Part shown: piece after piece, positions 54,330 through 62,854 of the stretch | Layout of the letters: the number at the start of each line of letters is the position of its first letter | Numbering within the stretch: the stretch's first letter is position 1 | Origin: Bradyrhizobium sp. Ai1a-2 | GTDB taxonomy: Bacteria; Pseudomonadota; Alphaproteobacteria; Rhizobiales; Xanthobacteraceae | Direction of reading: 5' to 3' | NCBI RefSeq assembly: GCF_000426245.1 | Contig: NZ_AUEZ01000005.1 | Coordinates: 1 to 64,000, forward strand | DNA length: 64,000 nt | Notes under the pieces: generated by a model | What the model saw: only the letters and a program-made list of their open reading frames with translations | Database searches by the model: none | Told to the model about the DNA's origin: nothing | Translations under genes and position numbers: made by a program

Positions 54330-55867
54330 CGCCACCGTCCCCGCATCAAGGCACGACAAACCAGGACCGCGTGCGGGATTTTCTCGGCAAGCCGTCCAAG
54401 GGGCACGATACCCAGCGCGTCGACACGCACGGCTCGATCGTGTTCCTGAAGCCCGACCGCGTCTACAAGATCAAGCGCGCGGTGCGGCTGCCCTATCTCG
54501 ATTACTCCTCGCTCGACAAGCGCAAGCACGCCTGCGAGGAGGAGATCGCTGTCAACCGGCGCTTCGCGCCGGAGATTTACCGTGGCGTCGTGCCGATCAC
54601 GGAAGGTGAAGCCGGCCCTGAAATCGACGGCAATGGAAACGTCATCGAATGGGCGGTCGAGATGGCGCGGTTCGACGAGAACAGGACGCTCGACCGTCTG
54701 GCGGCTCGAGGCGAGATCATGCCGGAGCTCGCCGAGCCGCTGGCCGAGGCGATCGCGGCATCCCATGACGGCGCGCCGGTTTCCGATGGCGAGAGCTGGC
54801 TCGCGTCGCTCCCCGGCATCATCGAACGCAACACGATCGCGTTTCGCGACCATCCTGCACTCGCAAGCGCCGAGGTCGAGCGCCTGCATGTCCTGAGCTG
54901 CGAACTGCTCGCCAAGAACCAACCGCTTCTGAAGCAACGCGCCGCTGACGGAATGGTGCGGCGATGCCATGGCGATGCGCATCTCGGCAACATCGTGATG
55001 ATCGATGGCAAGCCGCGCCTGTTCGATGCGATCGAATTCGATCCAATCATCGCCACCACCGATATGCTCTACGATCTCGCCTTTCCGCTGATGGACCTGC
55101 TGCATTTCGGCAACCGTGCCGCCGCGAACCGGCTGCTGAACTCCTATCTGCAGGCCACACCGCAGCAGAACGCCGGCGCGCTTGCCTTGCTGCCGCTGTT
55201 CCTGTCCATCCGCGCGGCGATCAGGGCCAATGTGCTCCTGACCAAGCATGCGCAGGGCGGCGGTGCCGCTGCGCTGTCGGATGCGCAGTCGTATTTCGAA
55301 CTCGCACTCGAACTGATTGCGCCGGGCAAACCGTCGCTGATCGCAATCGGCGGCCGCTCCGGCACCGGCAAGAGCGTGCTGGCGCGCGCCGTCGCCGAAC
55401 TGGTCCAGCCAGCACCCGGCGCGGTGCTGTTGCGCTCGGACGTAATCCGCAAGGAGATCTTCGGCGTCGGCCCGCTGATCAAGCTACCCGAGTCGGCTTA
55501 TGGACCCGGAACGTCTGAACGCGCGTATGACGCGATGCTGGCTCGCGCGCGTGCCGTGCTGGCCCAGGGACTTTCCGCCGTGGTCGACGCAGCGTTCTTG
55601 AAGGAAGAGGAGCGAAACCAGCTTCGCCCGCTTGCGGCCTCCAGCGGCGTCGCTTTCTTCGGCATATTCCTTGTTGCCGAAACCTCCGTCCGCCTCGCCC
55701 GCATCGGCGGGCGCCGGAACGACGCTTCCGACGCAACCCAGGACGTAGCGCTGTTTCAGGACAGCATCGACTCCGGCGCTATCGATTGGGCAATCGTGGA
55801 TGCGTCAGGGACCCCGGAGGAGACGCTGGAGCGGAGCATTCCACATCTCCCGCGCGCTGACCTGTAG
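54326..55867 (+). CDS. Aminoglycoside-phosphotransferase-like/P-loop kinase fusion protein
   Basis: A 513-residue two-domain protein. The N-terminal part (about residues 1-330) is a kinase-like fold with HGDAHLGNIVM and KPRLFDAIEF as the catalytic and metal loops. The C-terminal part has Walker A GGRSGTGKSVLAR near residue 345 and resembles small-molecule or zeta-toxin-like P-loop kinases. Proteins with this pairing are known from genomes but, to my knowledge, unassigned. It is coupled to the alcohol dehydrogenase by a four-base overlap, so it shares the FixK-type control. It is probably not an antibiotic-resistance enzyme. Confidence 0.85.
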   Translation: MTPPSPHQGTTNQDRVRDFLGKPSKGHDTQRVDTHGSIVFLKPDRVYKIKRAVRLPYLDYSSLDKRKHACEEEIAVNRRFAPEIYRGVVPITEGEAGPEIDGNGNVIEWAVEMARFDENRTLDRLAARGEIMPELAEPLAEAIAASHDGAPVSDGESWLASLPGIIERNTIAFRDHPALASAEVERLHVLSCELLAKNQPLLKQRAADGMVRRCHGDAHLGNIVMIDGKPRLFDAIEFDPIIATTDMLYDLAFPLMDLLHFGNRAAANRLLNSYLQATPQQNAGALALLPLFLSIRAAIRANVLLTKHAQGGGAAALSDAQSYFELALELIAPGKPSLIAIGGRSGTGKSVLARAVAELVQPAPGAVLLRSDVIRKEIFGVGPLIKLPESAYGPGTSERAYDAMLARARAVLAQGLSAVVDAAFLKEEERNQLRPLAASSGVAFFGIFLVAETSVRLARIGGRRNDASDATQDVALFQDSIDSGAIDWAIVDASGTPEETLERSIPHLPRADL

Positions 55868-55954
55868 CCCGGGTGAAGCGCCAGCGTAACCCGGGGCCAC
55901 TCGCAAACGCTGACGCAGAAGTCCCGGGTTAAGCTGGCGCTCCACCCGGGCTAC
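55864..55954. repeat. Dispersed palindromic repeat, family B, copy 4
   Basis: Outer arms gtagcccgggtgaagcg and cgctccacccgggctac, inner taacccggg and cccgggtt. It overlaps the last bases of the kinase-fusion stop codon and lies between convergent genes, a likely two-way terminator position. Confidence 0.87.
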
Positions 55955-56009
55955 GGGCCAGTGCTACGCGCCGACCCCCTCCGCAAGCGGGAAAGGTGCA
56001 ACGAGCCGG

Positions 56010-57827
56010 CTAACGCTGCAGCACGTATCGGCCCGGGGCATTCTCCAGCGCGTCGGCGTCCTTGCCTGCTCCGCCCATGGGCGGCGGGGAAACCGGTTCG
56101 CCCGAATGGGCATTCAGGAACGCGACCCATTCGTGCCACCAGGAGCCGTCGCGCTTCGGCGCGACCTCCAGCCATTCATCCGGACCGATATAAGGGCCGT
56201 CCTTCAGCTTGGTCTGGACCTGGTAGGAATGCCACGGCTCGTTGGGAGCCGCGACGATGCCGGCATTGTGTCCGCCGTTCGTGAGCACAAAGGTCGTGTC
56301 CGCATCCGCGAGGAAATGGATCTTGAAGGTGGACTTCCAGGGAGCCACGTGATCGCGAAGCGTGCCGACGACGAACATCGGCGCATGCAGATCGGACAGC
56401 GAGATCGGCTCGCCGTCGACGCGATAACGCCCTTCGGCAAGATCGTTGTCGAGGAAGAGCTGACGGAGATATTCCGAATGCATCCGATAGGGCATGCGGG
56501 TCGCATCCGCATTCCATGCCATCAGATCGCTGAGCGGCTGCCGCTCTCCGATCAGGTAGTCGCGGATCATCCGCGACCAGATCAGGTCATTGGAACGCAG
56601 CATCTGAAAAGCGCCCGCCATCTGCGTGGTCTCGAGCACGCCGCGTTGCCACATCATGTCCTCGAGGAACGAGACCTGGCTTTCGTTGATGAAGAGCGTG
56701 AGTTCTCCGGCCTCGGTGAAGTCGGTCTGCGCGGCAAGCAGCGTCACGGTGCGCAGGCAGTCCGGCTTTTCCTTGCTCAGCCGCGCCGCCGCGATCGACA
56801 GCAGCGTGCCGCCGAGGCAATAGCCAGTGGCGTGAATCGGCTCTCCGGGAACGATCCGGTTGATGACCTCGATCGCGGCATCGACGCCGAGGCGGCGATA
56901 GTCTTCGAGACTGACGTCGCGGTCCTCGGGCGTCGGGTTGCGCCAGGATATCATGAACACGGTAAAGCCGCGCTCGACCATGAAGCGTACCAGCGAATTA
57001 TGCGGCGACAAATCGAGGATGTAGTATTTCATGATCCAGGCCGGCACGATCAGGATCGGCTCGGGACGGACTTGCGACGTGGTCGGCGAATACTGGATCA
57101 GCTCGATCAGTTCGTTGCGGTAGACCACCTTGCCCTTGGTGACCGCGACGTTCTTGCCAACGACGAACTCGTGCTCCGGCCCGTGACCGGTCACCAGCGC
57201 CTTCCAGTCCTCGAGCCAGTTGTGCAGGCCACCGACAACGTTGCCGCCGCCGGTCTCCATGATCTTGCGCAGCACTTCGGGATTGGTCAGTGCGAAATTC
57301 GTCGGCGCCAGCACGTCCAGGTATTGGCGGATCGCGAAATCCGCGATCGCCGCATCCTGCCGCGCCACGCCGTGGACACCGGTGGTGGCCGATCGCCACC
57401 ACCGCTCGGTCAGCAAAAATGCCTGCGCCAGCATGTTGAAGGCCGGCAATTGCCAATCCGGCTCTGAAAATCGCCGGTCGTTCGGGGCCGGCGCAATCAG
57501 GCTCCAGGTGCGGTAGACCGGATGCGGGGTCGCGAGCTCCTCGACAAACTGCATCGCATCATGGATCGCGTCCCGTGTCAGCGTAAGCTGCTTGCCCGGC
57601 GAGATCGCCAAATGGAGCTGCCAGTCGAGCAGCGCCAGCGTAAGCGCGGCGGGAGACAGGCCGCCGGTCCAGCGTGCGATCGTGGCATGGGCGAGGTGAT
57701 CAATCACGTCGAACGCCGAGACCGGCTCGGGCGGTACTGGTAGCGCGGGGACTGTCGCGCCGATCGACGGCGGCGGCTTGAGCGGCTCGAATGTGACGAC
57801 TTTGGAATCCATGGCCTGCACTGTCAT
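56010..57827 (-). CDS. phaC: Poly(3-hydroxyalkanoate) synthase
   Basis: A PHA synthase of about 605 residues polymerising (R)-3-hydroxyacyl-CoA. The lipase-like box GYCLGG carries the catalytic Cys, the Asp is in GTLRDHVAPW and the His in NGGHNAGI. The long N-terminal domain fits class I. An ATG at 57848 is also in frame, but I prefer 57827 because GGAG lies just before it and it fits a promoter controlled by the box at 57874-57887. The reductase gene at 61106-61831 supplies its substrate. Confidence 0.93.
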   Translation of the reverse strand: MTVQAMDSKVVTFEPLKPPPSIGATVPALPVPPEPVSAFDVIDHLAHATIARWTGGLSPAALTLALLDWQLHLAISPGKQLTLTRDAIHDAMQFVEELATPHPVYRTWSLIAPAPNDRRFSEPDWQLPAFNMLAQAFLLTERWWRSATTGVHGVARQDAAIADFAIRQYLDVLAPTNFALTNPEVLRKIMETGGGNVVGGLHNWLEDWKALVTGHGPEHEFVVGKNVAVTKGKVVYRNELIELIQYSPTTSQVRPEPILIVPAWIMKYYILDLSPHNSLVRFMVERGFTVFMISWRNPTPEDRDVSLEDYRRLGVDAAIEVINRIVPGEPIHATGYCLGGTLLSIAAARLSKEKPDCLRTVTLLAAQTDFTEAGELTLFINESQVSFLEDMMWQRGVLETTQMAGAFQMLRSNDLIWSRMIRDYLIGERQPLSDLMAWNADATRMPYRMHSEYLRQLFLDNDLAEGRYRVDGEPISLSDLHAPMFVVGTLRDHVAPWKSTFKIHFLADADTTFVLTNGGHNAGIVAAPNEPWHSYQVQTKLKDGPYIGPDEWLEVAPKRDGSWWHEWVAFLNAHSGEPVSPPPMGGAGKDADALENAPGRYVLQR

Positions 57828-57873
57828 ACCAATCTCCATTGGTTCCATTTACGCTAGCGCCGCGGCGGACCGT

Positions 57874-57887
57874 TTGAGCTGCATCAA
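57874..57887. promoter_or_regulatory. FNR/FixK-type box between phaC and the P-type ATPase
   Basis: ttga-gctgca-tcaa matches TTGA-N6-TCAA, in a 121-bp divergent gap. A box at -41.5 predicts starts near 57839 and 57922, giving leaders of about 12 and 27 bases. This also supports the shorter phaC start. Confidence 0.75.
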
Positions 57888-57948
57888 ACTGGTTTGCCAC
57901 GGCCTCCCTCATGGATCAGGCGGTCAGAACCGCCTGCAGCGAGAGCCC

Positions 57949-60519
57949 ATGGGAATCCTGTCTCCCTCCGAACCGAAGCCAGAGGCGTTCTGGTCCACGC
58001 CGACCGAGACCCTCCTGCTATCGCTATCCTCGCAGCGTGGCGGGCTTCGGCAGGCCGACGCAAAGGACAGGCTGGCGCGGCTCGGCCCGAACCTGATGCA
58101 GCCGTCGCAAAGCCAATCGATCCTCAAGAAGATCGTCCATCGCATCTTCAACCCGCTGGTCGCAATCCTCATTGCTGCGGCGGCCATTTCGGGCGTGAGC
58201 GGGGACATCGGCAGTTTCGTCATCATCCTGCTCGTAATCGGCATGTCCCTGACGCTCGACATCGTCCAGGAACACCGCGCCGAACTGACCGCCGAAGCAT
58301 TGCGGCAATCCGTGGCGATCCAGGCCGACGTCGTGCGCGACGGGGCGGTCGTCTCGCTTCCCGTCAGCGAACTGGTGCCGGGTGACGTCGTTCACCTCCG
58401 CACCGGCGACCTTGTGCCCGCGGACGGGGTCGCGCTGGAAGTGCATGAACTGCAGGTCAACGAAGCCCTGATGACGGGCGAGCCGTTTCCGGTTAGCAAG
58501 AACACCGCGCCATGCGCGGCCACCTTGCCCGCTGAAGCAAGCAACGCGCTTTTCGCCGGGACCAGCGTGGTCAGCGGCAACGCCGTGATGCTGGTCGTCG
58601 AAACCGGCAAGCGGACGCGCTTCGGCATGATTGCCGCCGAGCTCGCCACCAACGCGCCGCCGACGGCGCTCGAACGCGGCGTGAACCGGCTTGGCGTCCT
58701 TATCCTCAGGCTCACGCTGTTTCTGACGTTGTTCGTGCTGCTGGCGCATCTCGCCGCGCATCGCCCCGCCATGGAAGCATTCCTGTTTGCGCTGGCGCTC
58801 GCCGTCGGCCTGACACCCGAACTGCTGCCGATGATCATGACGGTGACGCTCGCGAAAGGCGCGCAGCGGATGGCCGCGCGGCAGGTGATCGTCAAGCGCC
58901 TCTCCGCGATCCACGATCTCGGCGCGATGGATACGCTATGCGTGGACAAGACCGGCACGCTGACCGAAGCAAAGATCACGCTGGCAGCGCATATCGATCC
59001 GGCCGGCCGGACGAGCGAGCGAGTGCTCGAACTGGCGCGGCTCAATGCTGCGTTCCAGACCGGCGTGCGAAGCCCGCTCGACGACGCGCTGCTGACGGCG
59101 GCCGGGACGCTGAGCGGATGGGAGCGCATCGCCGAATGTCCCTTTGATTTCCAGCGGCGCTGCCTTTCGGTGTTGGCCTCGGATGGCACAGAGCGATGCC
59201 TCATCGTCAAGGGCGCGCCGGAATGCATCCTCGCGCGCGCTGCCACCGTCGAGATCGACGGACAATCCCGGCAGCTCGACGCCGAGCAGCGGGCGAAGCT
59301 CGACAGCCTTCAGGAAAGCTATGCACGCGACGGCTTTCGGCTGCTGGCCGTCGCCATCAGACCGATGCCGCCCGATCAGGCGACCGTCTGCGTAGAGGAG
59401 GAAGCCGGGCTGACGCTGGTCGGCTTCTGCGCGTTCGCCGATCCGCCCAAATGCGATGCCCGCGATGCGATCAAGAACCTCGCTTCGCTCGGCGTGACGG
59501 TGAAGCTGATCTCCGGCGATCATGCCGCCGTGGTGACCCATGTCGCGCAGGCCGTCGGACTGCCGGCGCGGCGCATCATGAGCGGAGAGGAGATTGCCGC
59601 CCTCACCGACCGCGCGCTTGCGGCGCAGGTCGGCCATGTCGATCTGTTCGCCCGCGTCGATCCCGACCAGAAACGCCGCATCATTGCCGCGCTCCGCCAT
59701 CGCGGCCATGTGGTCGGATTCATGGGCGACGGCGTGAACGACGCGCCGGCGATCCACACCGCCCATGTCGGCATATCCGTGGCTGAAGCGACCGAGGTGG
59801 CGCGGGCCGCCGCCGATATCATCCTGCTTGCGCCCGACCTCTCGGTTCTCGGCGCCGGCGTGCGCGAGGGACGGCGGACCTTTGCCAACATCCTCAAATA
59901 TGTGCGCATGGGCACGAGTTCGAATTTCGGCAACATGTTGTCGATGGCGCTGGCCTCGGTGGTGCTGCCTTTCCTGCCGCTGTTGCCGCTGCAGATCCTC
60001 CTCAACAACCTGCTCTACGATCTTTCGGAGGTCGGCATTCCCTTCGACGAAGTCGATGCCGAAGACATTGCACGGCCGCAAGCCTGGGACATGGCCGAGA
60101 TATTGCGCTTCACGTTGGTGATGGGAACGGTCTCATCGCTGTTCGACGCCACCACGTTCCTCATTCTGCTGAAAATCTTCCATGTCAACGCCACTCAATT
60201 CCACACCGGGTGGTTCCTGGAATCGATCGCCACGCAAATCCTGGTCATTTTCCTGATCCGCTCGCGCCGGCTGCCTTGGCGCGGCAGCCGTCCCGACCGT
60301 GTGCTGGTGATCTCCTCGCTCGGAGCACTGGCCGCGGCCGTCGTGCTGACGCTCGGACCGTCAGGATCGATGCTCGGATTTGCCAGCCTGCCGCCGGCCT
60401 TGCTCGCCACCATCGCGCTGATCACGCTGGCCTATCTCGCCGCGGCCGAGGCTGCCAAGCGTGTTGCGCTTAAATCCCGGCGCAAGCGCGCGAGGAAGTT
60501 CAAGTGGGGTTGGATGTAG
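57949..60519 (+). CDS. mgtA: Cation P-type ATPase, Mg-importing (MgtA/MgtB) type
   Basis: An 856-residue P-type ATPase. It has the phosphorylation motif DKTGTLTEA (D333), actuator TGEPFPVSK, hinge MGDGVNDAPAIH and about ten membrane segments. The helix NNLLYDLSEVGIPFDEVD near the C terminus is characteristic of Mg transporters (MgtA). I chose ATG 57949 because the frame back to 57778 overlaps phaC's start and the FixK-type box. It should import Mg2+ with ATP. Confidence 0.9.
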   Translation: MGILSPSEPKPEAFWSTPTETLLLSLSSQRGGLRQADAKDRLARLGPNLMQPSQSQSILKKIVHRIFNPLVAILIAAAAISGVSGDIGSFVIILLVIGMSLTLDIVQEHRAELTAEALRQSVAIQADVVRDGAVVSLPVSELVPGDVVHLRTGDLVPADGVALEVHELQVNEALMTGEPFPVSKNTAPCAATLPAEASNALFAGTSVVSGNAVMLVVETGKRTRFGMIAAELATNAPPTALERGVNRLGVLILRLTLFLTLFVLLAHLAAHRPAMEAFLFALALAVGLTPELLPMIMTVTLAKGAQRMAARQVIVKRLSAIHDLGAMDTLCVDKTGTLTEAKITLAAHIDPAGRTSERVLELARLNAAFQTGVRSPLDDALLTAAGTLSGWERIAECPFDFQRRCLSVLASDGTERCLIVKGAPECILARAATVEIDGQSRQLDAEQRAKLDSLQESYARDGFRLLAVAIRPMPPDQATVCVEEEAGLTLVGFCAFADPPKCDARDAIKNLASLGVTVKLISGDHAAVVTHVAQAVGLPARRIMSGEEIAALTDRALAAQVGHVDLFARVDPDQKRRIIAALRHRGHVVGFMGDGVNDAPAIHTAHVGISVAEATEVARAAADIILLAPDLSVLGAGVREGRRTFANILKYVRMGTSSNFGNMLSMALASVVLPFLPLLPLQILLNNLLYDLSEVGIPFDEVDAEDIARPQAWDMAEILRFTLVMGTVSSLFDATTFLILLKIFHVNATQFHTGWFLESIATQILVIFLIRSRRLPWRGSRPDRVLVISSLGALAAAVVLTLGPSGSMLGFASLPPALLATIALITLAYLAAAEAAKRVALKSRRKRARKFKWGWM

Positions 60520-60551
60520 CGCGAGACGGAAATTGTATCCGCGACGGATGC

Positions 60552-60675
60552 TGCGCTCCCTCTCCCGCTCGCGGGAGAGGGTTGGGGTGAGGGTGTCTCC
60601 ACGAATGGATCTTTGAGTGGAGAGAGCCCTCACCCGGCGCTTTGCGCCGGCCTCTCCCGCAAGCGGGAGAGGTCG
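60552..60675. repeat. Dispersed palindromic repeat, family C, copy 4
   Basis: Outer arms gctccctctcccgctcgcgg and cctctcccgcaagcgggaga, with an inner gccctcacccggcgctttgc. Orientation is opposite to copies 1-3. It sits between the convergent P-type ATPase and small-protein genes. Confidence 0.88.
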
Positions 60676-60677
60676 CT

Positions 60678-61070
60678 TCAGGCGAAGCCGAAAAATTCCT
60701 TGCCGCAGGCGATGATTTCCTTGTCGGTCGGATGATCGCTCGCCTCGATGCGAACGATGATGTTCGGGTGCGTGTCCTGCAGATGGTGCAGCAGCTCGGT
60801 CTTCTCGTTCCCCGGTCCCATGATCAGGACGTCGGTGCAATTCTGCAACGCCTGCCCAACCGTGACCAGGAAAGCGGGGTCACTCTCGACCTTGCCCGCG
60901 CCAATGCTGTTGGCCTTGTGATGAAGATGGGTCGAGGAAAGATGCGCCGGCACCACGATGGTGTCCACACCGGTCAATCCCATCCCGAAGATCTTGGCGG
61001 TGAGATGATCGATCCAGACGATGGCATGCGCATGCGTGGTTGCCGTCTTTGGCGTAGCGGTGCTGGACAT
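60678..61070 (-). CDS. Small protein resembling the eRF1/pelota C-terminal fold
   Basis: A 130-residue cytoplasmic protein. A His-rich patch (HLSSTHLHHKAN) is followed by GQALQNCTDVLIMGPGNEKTELLHHL and KEIIACGKEFFG. That alternation of strands and helices resembles a translation-release-factor C-terminal domain, a likeness I recall for Bradyrhizobium proteins of this type. The fold call is tentative and the function unknown. ATG 61070 follows aaggagaagca. It lies 35 bp after the acetoacetyl-CoA reductase gene, so it is probably in the same FixK-type transcript. Confidence 0.7.
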   Translation of the reverse strand: MSSTATPKTATTHAHAIVWIDHLTAKIFGMGLTGVDTIVVPAHLSSTHLHHKANSIGAGKVESDPAFLVTVGQALQNCTDVLIMGPGNEKTELLHHLQDTHPNIIVRIEASDHPTDKEIIACGKEFFGFA

Positions 61071-61105
61071 TGCTTCTCCTTGCTTCAATGATGGTTCTCG
61101 ATTGC

Positions 61106-61831
61106 TCAGCCCATATATTGGCCGCCATTGATCGACAGCGTCGATCCGGTGATGTAGCCGGCCTCGTCGGCGGCGAGAAATACTACGGCGCGCGCGATTT
61201 CCTCGGGCCGGCCGAGCCTGCCGATCGGGATCTGCGGCAGGATGACGTTGTTCATGACCTCCGGCGAGACCGCATCCAGCATTTCGGTGTGGGTGTAGCC
61301 GGGGCAGATCGCGTTGACGGTGATGCCGACCTTTGCGCTCTCGAGCGCGAGCGCCCGCGTGAAGCCGAGCTCACCGGCCTTGGCGGCGGAATAATTCGTT
61401 TGTCCGAACTGACCCTTCTGGCCGTTGATCGACGCGATGTTGACGATGCGGCCGAACTTGCGCGATCGCATGCCTTCGATGACGGACCGGCACATGTTGA
61501 ACAGGGCATTGAGGTCGGTGTTGATCACGGCGTCCCATTGCGCCTTCGTCATCTTGTGCAGGCTGCTGTCGCGGACAATGCCGGCATTGTTCACGAGGAT
61601 TTCGATCGGCCCGAGCGCAGCTTCCACCTGCTTCACGCCAGCGCCGCAGGCGGCGAAATCGCCGACGTCCCATTGAAACACCGGGATCCCTGTTTCAGCG
61701 TGAAACGCCTCGGCGGCCTTGGTATTGCCGGCATAGGTCGCCGCGACGCGGTAACCTGCCGATTGAAGCGCCCGCGCGATCGCGGCGCCGATGCCCCGAA
61801 CACCGCCCGTAACCAATGCAACGCGTGCCAT
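61106..61831 (-). CDS. phbB: Acetoacetyl-CoA reductase
   Basis: A 241-residue short-chain dehydrogenase reducing acetoacetyl-CoA to (R)-3-hydroxybutyryl-CoA for PHB synthesis. The nucleotide site TGGVRGIG lies near the N terminus, NNAG follows, and the catalytic Ser-Tyr-Lys are in NIASINGQKGQFGQTNYSAAK. Length and the closing TGSTLSINGGQYMG are typical of PhbB. The open frame extends far upstream, but the start is ATG 61831. It complements phaC encoded 4 kb away. Confidence 0.92.
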   Translation of the reverse strand: MARVALVTGGVRGIGAAIARALQSAGYRVAATYAGNTKAAEAFHAETGIPVFQWDVGDFAACGAGVKQVEAALGPIEILVNNAGIVRDSSLHKMTKAQWDAVINTDLNALFNMCRSVIEGMRSRKFGRIVNIASINGQKGQFGQTNYSAAKAGELGFTRALALESAKVGITVNAICPGYTHTEMLDAVSPEVMNNVILPQIPIGRLGRPEEIARAVVFLAADEAGYITGSTLSINGGQYMG

Positions 61832-61895
61832 GTCGATCCTTCCTTGCGTCTGCGACCCAGTCGCGAACCAATAAAGAAGGGAGGCCGAATACCAT

Positions 61896-61909
61896 TTGAT
61901 GTGGGTCAA
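61896..61909. promoter_or_regulatory. FNR/FixK-type box between the reductase and the universal stress gene
   Basis: ttga-tgtggg-tcaa matches TTGA-N6-TCAA. A box at -41.5 predicts starts near 61861 (minus) and 61944 (plus), giving leaders of about 30 and 56 bases. It is the third such box in the region. Confidence 0.75.
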
Positions 61910-61999
61910 CAAGGGGAGGAAACTGCGCTGACATAGTGAGTTCGCCAACGACGTGAAGCGCCCCGCAGGCGGCTTTCGTCCGTCATCACGGAGAGATCC

Positions 62000-62836
62000 A
62001 TGTACAGGAACATTCTGGTGCTGGTGCCCACGGAATTGTCGGCGCGTCCGGTCGCCGATGGCTCGATATCGCTCGCGGCCGCACGCCAGGCCGAACTCGA
62101 GGCGCTGGCGATAGGCTACGAGGCAAGCAGCATACCAATGGCTGCGGAGGGCGGCGCCGCGGTCGCCTCGATCTATGAGATCGAGCGTCAGCGCGCGTTC
62201 GAGCGCGCCGACGGCGCGTTGCGCGTGTTCGAGGCGCAGGCGAAGAATGCAGGCATCACCTACCGCTGTCGCGCGCTCAGCGCGCTTCCGGGCGAGGCTG
62301 TCGACATCGTCGGTGCGGTCGCGCGGCTGCACGACCTGACGATCGTGTCGCAGCCCGAACACGACCGCGACACCTTCGACAACAACCTCGCTCAGGAAAC
62401 TCTGTTCGAGGCGGGCGGTCCGGTGCTGTTCATGCCTTACACGTTCAAGGGCGCGTTCAGGGCAAGGCGGATCGGCATCTGCTGGGACGGCAGCCGCGTT
62501 GCGGCGCGCGCCGTGCACGACGCAATGCCGTTCCTGAAGGCGGCCGATACGCTGACGGTCGTCACCGTCAACGAAGAGGACAACGTCCCCAGCGAGGCGT
62601 CGCCGACCCATCTCGCGCGATACCTGGCGCATATCGGCGTTCCGGTCCATGTGACCTCGCTCAGGATGGATGATTCCGAGATCCAGGCGGGCATCCTGTC
62701 GCTCGCGGCTGACGAGTCGCTCGATCTCCTGGTGATGGGTGGCTATGGGCATTCGCGCCTCAAGGAAACCGTGCTCGGCGGCGTCACGCGCGACATGCTG
62801 CGCTGCATGACCGTGCCGACGCTGATGTCGCACTAG
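62000..62836 (+). CDS. Universal stress protein, two Usp domains
   Basis: A 278-residue protein with two tandem Usp domains (about residues 1-140 and 150-278). The second keeps the ATP-binding-like GGYGHSRLKETVLGGVT. The first is more degenerate. Tandem Usp proteins are frequent in oxygen-limitation regulons. ATG 62000 follows ggagaga. It heads a two-gene transcript with the CBS-BON gene 18 bp downstream. Confidence 0.93.
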   Translation: MYRNILVLVPTELSARPVADGSISLAAARQAELEALAIGYEASSIPMAAEGGAAVASIYEIERQRAFERADGALRVFEAQAKNAGITYRCRALSALPGEAVDIVGAVARLHDLTIVSQPEHDRDTFDNNLAQETLFEAGGPVLFMPYTFKGAFRARRIGICWDGSRVAARAVHDAMPFLKAADTLTVVTVNEEDNVPSEASPTHLARYLAHIGVPVHVTSLRMDDSEIQAGILSLAADESLDLLVMGGYGHSRLKETVLGGVTRDMLRCMTVPTLMSH

Positions 62837-62854
62837 CTGCGGGAGAGACATGCC

